Position numbers and translations under genes: made by a program
Assembly (NCBI GenBank): GCA_937900975.1
Contig: CALCPC010000887.1
Location: 1-5,600 of the forward strand
Reading direction: 5' to 3'
Source of the DNA: an uncultured Paracoccaceae bacterium
GTDB taxonomy: Bacteria > Pseudomonadota > Alphaproteobacteria > Rhodobacterales > Rhodobacteraceae
DNA length: 5,600 nt
The notes under the pieces: generated by a model
Told to the model about the DNA's origin: nothing
The model's input: the letters and a program-made list of their open reading frames with translations, nothing else
Databases searched by the model: none
Shown: positions 1 to 5,600 of the stretch, piece by piece
Layout: the number at the start of each line of letters is the position of its first letter
Position numbering within the stretch: the first letter of the stretch is position 1

Positions 1-1
1 T

Positions 2-1327
2 CGCGCCCTGGCTGTCGACCAGTTGATACCCGGCGACACCTGCCTCGCGCAGATCGACAAAAAGCTGACCGAACAGGTCAACGAAATCTTGCACCACGAA
101 GAGTATCAGCAGTTGGAAAGCGCTTGGCGCGGGCTCCACTACCTCGTCAACAACACCGAAACCGACGAGATGCTGAAAATCCGGGTGCTGAATATCTCGA
201 AAAAAGATCTCGGCAAGACGCTGAAAAAGTTCAAGGGAACGGCCTGGGATCAGTCGCCGATCTTCAAGAAGCTGTACGAAGAGGAATTCGGCCAGTTCGG
301 GGGGGAGCCCTATGGCTGCCTTGTCGGCGATTACCATTTCGACCATTCGCCGCCCGATGTTGAGCTTTTGGGTGAGATGTCGAAAGTCGCCGCCGCCGCG
401 CACGCGCCCTTCATCACCGGCACCAAGCCATCGCTTTTCGCGATGGAAAGCTGGGGGGAACTGGCAAACCCGCGCGATCTGACGAAGATCTTTCAGACCC
501 CGGAATACGCGTCCTGGCGGAGCCTTCGGGAAAGCGAGGACTCAAAATACATCGGCATGGCGATGCCGCGCTTTTTGGGCCGGATCCCCTATGGCTCCAA
601 AACCGATCCGGTCGACGCCTTCGCGTTTGAGGAGGATACGACGGGCGACGAGCATGACAAATATTGCTGGGTCAATGCGGCCTATGCGATGGCCGTCAAC
701 GTCAACCGCTCGTTTAAAGAATACGGCTGGTGCTCGCGCATTCGGGGCGTCGAATCGGGGGGTGCGGTCGAGGGTCTGCCAACCCACACTTTCCCCACCG
801 ACGATGGCGGCGTGGACATGAAATGCCCGACCGAGATTGCCATCGCCGACCGGCGCGAGGCAGAGCTTGCGAAAGCGGGCATGATGCCGCTGATCCACCG
901 CAAGAACTCAGATCTTGCCGCCTTCATCGGCGCGCAATCGTTGCACGACCCGGCCGAATACGACGACCCAGACGCGACGGCCAACGCTAACCTTGCCGCG
1001 CGCCTGCCCTAGCTTTTCGCGACCTGCCGTTTCGCCCACTATCTGAAATGTATGGTCCGCGACAAAGTCGGCTCGTTCAAAGAGCGCAACGACATGCAGG
1101 ATTGGCTGCAGGGGTGGATCAACCAATACGTCGATTTTAGCGCCGACAGCTCGTCCGAGGACGAAAAGGCGCGCCGTCCACTCGCCGCGGCTGAAGTCGT
1201 GGTTGAGGAAGTCGAGGGGAACCCAGGCTATTACAGTTCCAAGTTCTTTCTTCGGCCCCACTACCAGTTGGAAGGTCTTTCCGTGTCCCTTCGGCTGGTT
1301 TCCAAGTTGCCCAGCGAAAAAGGGTAA
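2..1327 (+). pseudogene. tssC: T6SS contractile sheath large subunit TssC (VipB/ImpC/HsiC), 5'-truncated by the window edge and interrupted by an in-frame amber codon
   Basis: TssC pairs with TssB to build the cytoplasmic contractile sheath around the Hcp tube. The frame is open from base 2, so the true start and roughly 50 N-terminal residues lie off the left edge; the TTG at 23 is not the real start. Family hallmarks in order, numbered from the first visible codon, are ESAWRGLHYLVNNTETDEM (39-57), GEPYGCLVGDY (about 101-111) and RGVESGGAVEGLPTHTFPTD, then DATANANLAARLP ending at codon 336. Codon 337 is TAG (1010-1012). The same frame then continues for 104 codons with LFATCRFAHYLKCMVRDK, PLAAAEVVVEEVEGNPGYY and KFFLRPHYQLEGLSVSLRLV to a TAA at 1325-1327. 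No base is gained or lost at the stop, so this is a substitution, not a frameshift. Family members normally have RLPYLFA here, so Tyr TAC/TAT became TAG. An annotation pipeline might split it into 2-1012 and 1052-1327. No Shine-Dalgarno supports a restart at ATG 1052. Family identity is very secure; functional status is uncertain (real nonsense mutation, suppression or base error). Confidence 0.93.
1010..1012 (+). other. Premature in-frame TAG within tssC
   Basis: The codons read CTG CCC TAG CTT TTC, in the same frame as the tssC sequence on both sides. A single change of the third base from C or T to G turns the expected tyrosine codon into amber. A product ending here would lack the last 104 residues, a highly conserved part of the protein. 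TAG also serves as the normal terminator of tssE (3339-3341) and tssF (5221-5223), so the codon is not globally reassigned. Confidence 0.9.
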
Positions 1328-1407
1328 ATTTTTGGGAAATCCCGTTCGGGGTATCCTTCGTAACAGACCGGCACTATTAGCCGCAATACAGTAAAAACAC
1401 CAACTCT

Positions 1408-1413
1408 AGGAGA
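1408..1413 (+). promoter_or_regulatory. Ribosome binding site of hcp
   Basis: AGGAGA lies six bases before the ATG at 1420, inside an A-rich leader (1391-1419). It fits the high translation expected for Hcp, the most abundant T6SS product, and it fixes the start codon. The 92-base gap between tssC and hcp shows no convincing promoter boxes. Confidence 0.8.
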
Positions 1414-1419
1414 AGAACG

Positions 1420-1944
1420 ATGGCTGTTGACGCATATCTCTACATGACCGGCGGCACCAATGGTGTGAAGGTCGAAGGCGAAACCAACGACGACGCAATG
1501 CAGAAAAAGAAGGCGATCGAGGTTCTGTCCTACTCGATCTCCATGTCGAACCCGATCAATGTCGGCTCCGCCACCGGCGGTCTGACCGCGGGCAAGGCCG
1601 ACTTTTCCGGCCTGACGATCATGCATCAGGTCGACACATCCTCGGCCGACCTGTGTAAGGCGCTGGCTCAGGGTGAGCACTTTACCGACATGACGCTGGT
1701 CGTGCGCCGCTCTGGCGGGGCGAACCCCAACGTTTACGTCCAGTACGACTTCAAGAAGGTCTTCGTGGCGTCCTGTAACTTCTCGGGCTCCAAGGGCGAA
1801 GAAACCCTGGTCCAGTCCACCGCCTTCGAATGGGGCGCGGTGAAGTTCCACTACTTCGCGCTGGGATCGGACGGCAAGCAGGTCGCCGCGCCGAAAGAGA
1901 TGATCTGGAGCCGCGTGAACAACAAAGCCGCGCACACCGTCTAA
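1420..1944 (+). CDS. hcp: T6SS inner tube protein Hcp (TssD)
   Basis: This 174-residue protein is the Hcp/TssD family tube subunit. Hcp hexamers stack inside the TssB-TssC sheath and are expelled with the spike, often carrying or stabilising effectors. The sequence begins with MAVDAYLYM, followed by the glycine-rich GGTNGVKVEGE loop. An LSYSISMSNP strand and the segment TAGKADFSGLTIMHQVD (57-72) are typical of the family. The C-terminal part contains the strand VYVQYDFKKVFVASCNF (105-121) and then AFEWGAVKFHYF (135-146). The length is close to the usual 160-175, and there is no extension suggesting a fused effector domain. No signal peptide is present, as expected for a T6SS substrate. Two cysteines occur (79 and 119). 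The ATG is supported by AGGAGA at 1408-1413. The gene sits between tssC and tagJ with spacers on both sides (92 and 97 bases), unlike the overlapping genes downstream, so its mRNA level may be set separately. It appears fully intact. Confidence 0.96.
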   Translation: MAVDAYLYMTGGTNGVKVEGETNDDAMQKKKAIEVLSYSISMSNPINVGSATGGLTAGKADFSGLTIMHQVDTSSADLCKALAQGEHFTDMTLVVRRSGGANPNVYVQYDFKKVFVASCNFSGSKGEETLVQSTAFEWGAVKFHYFALGSDGKQVAAPKEMIWSRVNNKAAHTV

Positions 1945-1971
1945 TCCGAACCCGGATTTCGACAGGCCCGA

Positions 1972-1997
1972 GGGCGCCGCACATCTGTGCGGCGCCC
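1972..1997 (+). promoter_or_regulatory. Perfect 11-bp GC-rich stem-loop after hcp
   Basis: GGGCGCCGCAC (1972-1982) and GTGCGGCGCCC (1987-1997) are exact reverse complements around the four-base loop ATCT, starting 27 bases after the hcp stop. No run of T follows (CTACTCAC), so a classical rho-independent terminator is unlikely. By inference it protects the hcp mRNA 3' end, or partly attenuates transcription, so that hcp is made in excess over the baseplate genes downstream. Confidence 0.75.
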
Positions 1998-2012
1998 CTA
2001 CTCACAAGAAGT

Positions 2013-2026
2013 GGCGCGGATGCGCC
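2013..2026 (+). repeat. Small inverted repeat just upstream of the tagJ ribosome binding site
   Basis: GGCGC (2013-2017) and GCGCC (2022-2026) pair around GGAT. The hairpin ends two bases before the likely Shine-Dalgarno AAAGGA (2028-2033), which is eight bases before the tagJ ATG at 2042. It could modulate translation start, but a 5-bp repeat in GC-rich DNA can arise by chance. Confidence 0.4.
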
Positions 2027-2041
2027 GAAAGGACGTTTGGA

Positions 2042-2851
2042 ATGACAGCGGAGGAGCGGCTGAAGGCCGGGGATATCGACGGCGCCTTGTCTGCCCTGCA
2101 GGATAAAGTGCGCAAGGACCCCGCAGACCCGAAGCTTCGGATTTTCCTCTTCCAGCTTCTTTCCGTTATGGGCAATTGGTCCCGCGCGATCACCCAGCTT
2201 AAAGTCTCGGCGGAGATGGAGCCTTTGGCGATCCCGATGGCGCAAACCTATCGGGAAGGCATTATTTGCGAGGTTTACCGCGCAAAAGTGTTCGCTGGAG
2301 AGAAAAGCCCGGTCATCTTCGGGGAAGAGGCCGCGTGGATCGCGCCGATGATCGAGGCGCTGGCGCTGCAAGCGGCCGGCAATGTCGAAGCCGCCGCCGC
2401 GCTCCGTGCCCAAGCGTTCGACGCAGCGCCAGCCGTGGCCGGCGCGCTCAACGACGTGCCCTTTGCCTGGATTGCCGACGCCGATATGCGCCTTGGCCCG
2501 CTTTTGGAAATTGTGGTCAACGGCAAGTATTACTGGGTCCCCTTCTCGGCGCTTTCCACAGTTCGGGCAGAGGCGCCGGAGGATCTGCGCGACAGTGTGT
2601 GGATGCCCGTCAACCTGACGCTTGCCACCGGCGCCGAGATGGTGGGCCTGATCCCGACCCGCTATGCCGGCACCGCCGAAAACGGCAGCGCGGAGGAGCG
2701 TTTGGCCCGCCAAACCACCTGGGCGGATGCGGGCGCCGAGACGTTTATCGGGCTTGGGCAGCGGCTTTTGGCGACCGATGCCGGGGATGTCGCCATCATG
2801 GATCTGCGCCGGTTGGAGTTTGGCCCAGCAACGGCCGCCGCCGATGGCTGA
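2042..2851 (+). CDS. tagJ: T6SS accessory protein TagJ (ImpE/HsiE family)
   Basis: This 269-residue protein belongs to the ImpE/TagJ family found in a subset of T6SS clusters, including Rhizobium imp and Pseudomonas HSI-I. In P. aeruginosa, HsiE1 binds the N-terminal helix of the small sheath protein HsiB1 (TssB) and also contacts ClpV1, so it probably tunes sheath disassembly. The N-terminal part is helical and TPR-like: AEERLKAGDIDGALSALQDKV (3-23), then PADPKLRIFLFQLLSVMGNW (27-46) and the repeat-like segment AITQLKVSAEMEPLAIPMAQ (49-68). The second half carries the ImpE landmarks PFAWIADADMRLGPLLE (140-156), NGKYYWVPF (160-168) and LIPTRYAG (203-210). The ending LRRLEFGP matches the family C-terminus. 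No signal peptide or membrane segment is seen, so it should be cytoplasmic. The start is supported by AAAGGA at 2028-2033. It overlaps tssE by 8 bases, implying coupled translation. The gene is intact and of normal family length. Confidence 0.9.
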   Translation: MTAEERLKAGDIDGALSALQDKVRKDPADPKLRIFLFQLLSVMGNWSRAITQLKVSAEMEPLAIPMAQTYREGIICEVYRAKVFAGEKSPVIFGEEAAWIAPMIEALALQAAGNVEAAAALRAQAFDAAPAVAGALNDVPFAWIADADMRLGPLLEIVVNGKYYWVPFSALSTVRAEAPEDLRDSVWMPVNLTLATGAEMVGLIPTRYAGTAENGSAEERLARQTTWADAGAETFIGLGQRLLATDAGDVAIMDLRRLEFGPATAAADG

Positions 2852-3341
2852 CCGGACCATTACCGAACGCCTGCAGCCCTCGCTGCTGGACCGGTTGACG
2901 GACAACGCGCCTGAAACCGCCAACGAGGCGCGCGACCAGCGCGTGATCGACATCCGCCGGTTGCGCGACATCATCCGCCGCGATTTGGCATGGCTTTTGA
3001 ACACCAACAATCACGAGACGTTGATCGACCGCGTCAAACATCCCCACGCGCTGACCTCAACGATCAACTATGGCATTCGTGAGGTCGCCGGCGGCATGTC
3101 CACGGTCCGCCGCGCCACCGAAATCCGCGACACCATCCGGGAGGCGATCATCCGGTTCGAACCCCGGATCCGCCCCGAAACCGTGCGGGTGGAGCTTCGC
3201 CAGGAAGAAGACCGCGCCAACACCATCATCAATTTCGACATTCGCGCCGATATGTGGGCGCAACCCGTACCGCTGGAGCTTTACATCCGAAGCGAGGTCA
3301 ATGTCGTGACCGGCGAGCTGAAGCTCGACCGGGCGGGATAG
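2844..3341 (+). CDS. tssE: T6SS baseplate wedge protein TssE (gp25-like)
   Basis: This 165-residue protein is the T4 gp25-like baseplate component TssE, which joins TssF and TssG in the wedge and helps nucleate sheath assembly. The key visible motif is FEPRI at 105-109, the EPR signature conserved in gp25-like proteins. It is preceded by the helical core RDIIRRDLAWLLNT (41-54) and by INYGIREVAG (74-83). After it comes the predicted strand pair with VRVELRQEE and TIINFDIRADMW, which fits the gp25 fold. The N-terminus has SLLDRLTDN, common in TssE proteins. The ATG at 2844 is chosen because homology begins there; it lies inside the end of tagJ (8-base overlap). The nearest purine-rich GGAG is about 25 bases upstream, too far to act as a ribosome binding site, so translation likely depends on coupling to tagJ. 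The open frame extends upstream of 2844, but that part is out-of-frame tagJ sequence. The gene ends with TAG and is followed four bases later by tssF. Confidence 0.93.
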   Translation: MADRTITERLQPSLLDRLTDNAPETANEARDQRVIDIRRLRDIIRRDLAWLLNTNNHETLIDRVKHPHALTSTINYGIREVAGGMSTVRRATEIRDTIREAIIRFEPRIRPETVRVELRQEEDRANTIINFDIRADMWAQPVPLELYIRSEVNVVTGELKLDRAG

Positions 3342-3345
3342 CGCC

Positions 3346-5223
3346 ATGGACACGCGGCTTCTGCGCCACTACGAAGCGGAACTTTCCTACATCAAGGAGA
3401 TGGGCGCGGAGTTCGCCGAGGCTTATCCCAAGATCGCCGCGCGGCTGGGTCTCGACGGTATGGAAGTGCTCGACCCTTTTGTCGAGCGGTTGTTCGAGGG
3501 CTTCGCCTTTCTGGCCGCGCGCGTGCAGCTTGAGCTTGAGATGCAGTACCCGGCGTTCACCGGCCATCTCCTCGAAATCATCTACCCCCATTACCTGGCC
3601 CCAACGCCCTCGATGGCCATCGCGACGATGGAGCCTGACGACGCGCTCGCCGGGATGGATGACGGGTTTTTGCTGAAACGTCATACCCCCTTGCGCAGCC
3701 GGGTGATCGAGGGCGGCCAGACCGCCTGCTTTTTCCGCACCGCCAGCGACCTGACGCTGTGGCCGCTGCGGATTGCCGAGGCGGAGTACATCGACAGCCG
3801 CGGCGCGCTGATTGCTGCCGGTTTTGGCCGCGATGTGGAGGCGCGGGCGGGTCTGCGCCTGCGGCTCCAGCGTCTTCAGGGCGGCAAGATCGCCGATCTT
3901 AGCGCCGACACGTTAAGGCTTTTCCTCTCGGCGCCAAGCGGGGGCAACTGGATCTTGCATGAGATCTTGTCCACGCAGGTCACCGCGGTCGCCGGCCGCT
4001 CGGCCGACCGGCGCGACGATTGGCGGTTGGAACTGCCCGAGGCCGCGGTAACGGCCGCCGGTTTCTCTGCCGAAGAGGCGCTTTTGGAGACGCCGCCGCA
4101 ATCCTTCGACGGCTACCGGCTGTTGCAGGAATACTTCGCGATGCCCGAGCGGTTTCACTTTGTCGACATCTCGGGCCTCAGCCCCGTGCTCTCCCGCGCC
4201 AGCGACAGCGAGGTCGACATCTACCTGTTGCTGCGTGATGGCCATAAGGAGGCGCAGAGCCACATCACGCCCGAGGCGTTTTCGCTGCACTCCGTGCCGA
4301 TTGTTAACCTGTTTCACAAGCGCTGCGACCGGGTGCTGATGACCGACCGCGATTATGAGCATCACGTCGTCGTCGACCGCACCGCGCCGCAGGATTACGA
4401 AGTTGTGCAGGTCGAAAAGGTCATCGGGATCAGCGGCGAGGGTGAAGACGATGTCCGCTTTTATCCCTTCTACAGTCAGTCAGAGCTGACGGCGATCGGC
4501 GAAGTGCATGACGCCTATTTCGCCGTCCGCCGCCGGATGCGCCAGCGCTCTGAGAAAGAGCGGTTGCGCGGCACCCGCACGACCTATCTCGGCGGCGAGG
4601 TCTATCTGAGCCTTGTGGATCGCAATGAGGCGCCCTATGGCGCGACGCTTGACCAATTGGCGGTGGAGGCTTTGTGTACCAACCGCGATTTGCCGCTGCT
4701 GCTGGCGACCGGCGCGCCGGATATGTTCAGCCTGCCGGGGGGCGGCCCGGTAAAGCGGATCGAGACACCGGTGGTCCCGACCCGGCCGCGAAGCTCCCTC
4801 GCCAGCCAGGGGGCGGCCTGGCGGTTGATCAGTCATCTCAGCCTCAACTACCTCTCCATCGCCGATACCGGGTTTGGCGGCAGTGCCGAAGCGCTGCGAG
4901 AGTTGATCGGTCTTTATGCCCCGGGCGAGGACCGAAGCTTTCAAAAGCAGCTTGAAGGCATCGTGCGCATCGACAGCCGCGCCATTGTCCGGCGGATGCC
5001 CGATGAGGTTTTGTCGACCGCCGTCAAAGGGCTCGAAATCACGCTGGAGATGGACGAAAGCTTTTTCGAAGGGACCAGCGTCTACACGCTCGCCTCGGTT
5101 TTGGAGCGGTTTTTCGCGCGCTATGCCTCGATTAACAGCTTCACCGAGCTGGTGCTTAAAACCCAACAAAGGGGGGAGGTGGCTCGATGGGACGCGACCC
5201 GCGGCCTGCGCCAGATGGTGTAG
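3346..5223 (+). CDS. tssF: T6SS baseplate protein TssF (ImpG/VasA)
   Basis: This 625-residue protein is TssF, the large baseplate wedge subunit that assembles with TssG, TssE and TssK and connects to the membrane complex and the VgrG spike. The N-terminus is diagnostic: LRHYEAELSYIKEMGAEFAE (6-25), then YPKIAARLGL (27-36), DPFVERLFEGFAFLAARVQ (43-61) and IIYPHYLAPTPSMAI (78-92). Downstream regions also fit, including FFRTASDLTLWPLRI in the first third, RFHFVDISGL in the middle, and a late WRLISHLSLNYLSI segment. The C-terminus has LERFFARYASINSFTELVL and a final RGEVARWDATRG, as in family members. The length is within or slightly above the usual 580-630. No signal peptide or transmembrane segment is visible. 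The ATG is four bases after the tssE stop, and GGGCGGGA (3331-3338) is a plausible ribosome binding site within the end of tssE. The last 37 bases overlap tssG. No disruption was found along its length. Confidence 0.96.
   Translation: MDTRLLRHYEAELSYIKEMGAEFAEAYPKIAARLGLDGMEVLDPFVERLFEGFAFLAARVQLELEMQYPAFTGHLLEIIYPHYLAPTPSMAIATMEPDDALAGMDDGFLLKRHTPLRSRVIEGGQTACFFRTASDLTLWPLRIAEAEYIDSRGALIAAGFGRDVEARAGLRLRLQRLQGGKIADLSADTLRLFLSAPSGGNWILHEILSTQVTAVAGRSADRRDDWRLELPEAAVTAAGFSAEEALLETPPQSFDGYRLLQEYFAMPERFHFVDISGLSPVLSRASDSEVDIYLLLRDGHKEAQSHITPEAFSLHSVPIVNLFHKRCDRVLMTDRDYEHHVVVDRTAPQDYEVVQVEKVIGISGEGEDDVRFYPFYSQSELTAIGEVHDAYFAVRRRMRQRSEKERLRGTRTTYLGGEVYLSLVDRNEAPYGATLDQLAVEALCTNRDLPLLLATGAPDMFSLPGGGPVKRIETPVVPTRPRSSLASQGAAWRLISHLSLNYLSIADTGFGGSAEALRELIGLYAPGEDRSFQKQLEGIVRIDSRAIVRRMPDEVLSTAVKGLEITLEMDESFFEGTSVYTLASVLERFFARYASINSFTELVLKTQQRGEVARWDATRGLRQMV
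5175..5180 (+). promoter_or_regulatory. Ribosome binding site of tssG inside tssF
   Basis: GGAGGT, part of the G-run 5171-5180, sits six bases before ATG 5187 and within the tssF coding sequence. It is close to the ideal anti-16S complement and decides the tssG start. There is no other in-frame ATG, GTG or TTG between 5190 and the conserved N-terminal helix. Confidence 0.8.
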
Positions 5224-5600
5224 CCAAATTCGACCGCCTCGCACAGGATGCGGAGCGGTTTCATCTGCTTCACGCGCTGCGCGTGTTGGAGGCTCATTTC
5301 GAGGATACGGGCCGGCTTGGCGAAACGCGCCGCCCGCGCGAGGATCGCGTGCGGTTGGGCCAGGTGCCAGAGCTTGCGTTTCCCCGCGCGACCATCGCGG
5401 CTTTCAAACCCGGCACGGCCGGGCGGCCCGCGCGTCTGACCAACCGATTTTTCGGGCTGTGGGGCCCGCACGGGCCGCTGCCGCTGCATCTAACGGACTA
5501 TGCGCGGGCGCGCAGCCGCAACCACCGCGATCCGACGCTGGTGGCCTTTGCCGATCTTTTCACCCATCGGATGCTCAGCCTGTTTTACCGCGCATGGACG
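5187..5600 (+). CDS. tssG: T6SS baseplate protein TssG (ImpH/VasB), 3' end cut by the window
   Basis: The first 138 residues of TssG are visible, and the frame runs off the right edge with no stop. TssG proteins are usually about 330-360 residues long, so well over half is missing. TssG bridges TssF copies and TssE in the baseplate wedge. Recognised parts are the N-terminal helix FHLLHALRVLEAHF (25-38), the PELAFPRATI strand (61-70), the core motif RFFGLWGPHGPLPLHLTDY (87-105) and the following helix region VAFADLFTHRMLSLFYRAW (119-137), which is a strong family signature. The start at ATG 5187 follows GGAGGT at 5175-5180. The gene overlaps tssF by 37 bases in another frame, implying translational coupling of two proteins that form one subcomplex. 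The leader GRDPRPAPDG is proline- and charge-rich and poorly conserved. The visible part is intact. Confidence 0.94.
   Translation, partial: MGRDPRPAPDGVAKFDRLAQDAERFHLLHALRVLEAHFEDTGRLGETRRPREDRVRLGQVPELAFPRATIAAFKPGTAGRPARLTNRFFGLWGPHGPLPLHLTDYARARSRNHRDPTLVAFADLFTHRMLSLFYRAWT

Noticed and set aside
1010..1012. Alternative genetic code or routine amber recoding
   Set aside because: tssE and tssF in the same operon end at TAG exactly where their family sequences end, so TAG works as a normal stop here. Site-specific readthrough cannot be excluded.
1052..1327. Separate small gene of 91 codons starting at ATG 1052
   Set aside because: It is in frame with tssC and encodes the conserved TssC C-terminus, and no ribosome binding site precedes the ATG. 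It is the tail of the interrupted gene.
1334..1352. Short inverted repeats (GGGAAATCCC, ATCCC-GTTC-GGGGT) after tssC
   Set aside because: The stems are only 3-5 bp, one with a wobble pair, and no T-run follows. This is too weak to call a terminator or operator.
1370..1384. Sigma-54-like GG...GC pair (CGGCAC...GCCGC) upstream of hcp
   Set aside because: The spacing between GG and GC is 11 bases instead of the required 10, and the TTGC element is not present, so it is not supported as a promoter even though sigma-54 controls some T6SS operons.
1972..2005. Rho-independent terminator after hcp
   Set aside because: The stem is strong but no T-run follows it, and the tightly packed T6SS genes downstream need transcription. 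It is kept only as a regulatory or stabilising stem-loop.
1751..3010. Long reverse-strand open frame of 419 codons
   Set aside because: It lies antisense to hcp, tagJ and tssE, shows a low-complexity Arg/Pro-rich composition typical of GC-rich shadow frames, and matches no family I recognise.
4480..5244. Reverse-strand open frame of 254 codons opposite tssF
   Set aside because: It is an antisense shadow of a strongly conserved gene, with no ribosome binding site or recognisable domain.

Overview
This window is an internal slice of a type VI secretion system (T6SS) operon. All genes lie on the + strand in the order tssC (3' part), hcp/tssD, tagJ/impE, tssE, tssF, tssG (5' part). The DNA is GC-rich, with strong G/C preference at third codon positions. 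Gene order and protein sequences match the imp locus of Rhizobium leguminosarum and the HSI-I cluster of Pseudomonas aeruginosa (hsiB1-hsiC1-hcp1-hsiE1-F1-G1-H1). An alphaproteobacterium, perhaps of the Rhodobacterales or Rhizobiales, is my best guess, but taxonomy cannot be fixed from this sequence alone.

Layout: 2-1327 is the large contractile-sheath gene tssC, cut by the left edge and interrupted by an in-frame TAG at 1010-1012. Bases 1328-1419 are a short AT-richer leader with a good ribosome binding site for hcp (1420-1944). Bases 1945-2041 are a spacer holding a perfect 11-bp GC-rich stem-loop and a smaller hairpin. From tagJ/impE (2042-2851) onward the genes are packed tightly: tssE (2844-3341) overlaps tagJ by 8 bases, tssF (3346-5223) follows after 4 bases, and tssG (5187 to beyond 5600) overlaps tssF by 37 bases.

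Functionally, TssC together with TssB (expected just upstream, outside the window) forms the contractile sheath. Hcp forms the inner tube. TssE, TssF and TssG are baseplate components. TagJ is an accessory protein that in the Pseudomonas system links the sheath protein TssB to recycling by ClpV. By analogy, clpV/tssH and vgrG would be expected downstream of tssG.

The main surprise is the nonsense codon in tssC. The reading frame continues with full family-like conservation for 104 codons after it, and the stop replaces what is normally a tyrosine in the RLPY-LFA motif. As given, the sheath gene is broken, while every other T6SS gene in the window looks intact. That suggests a recent knockout of this T6SS, a phase or strain variant, amber suppression, or a base-call error. 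I saw no novel system, mobile element, CRISPR array, tRNA or rRNA.
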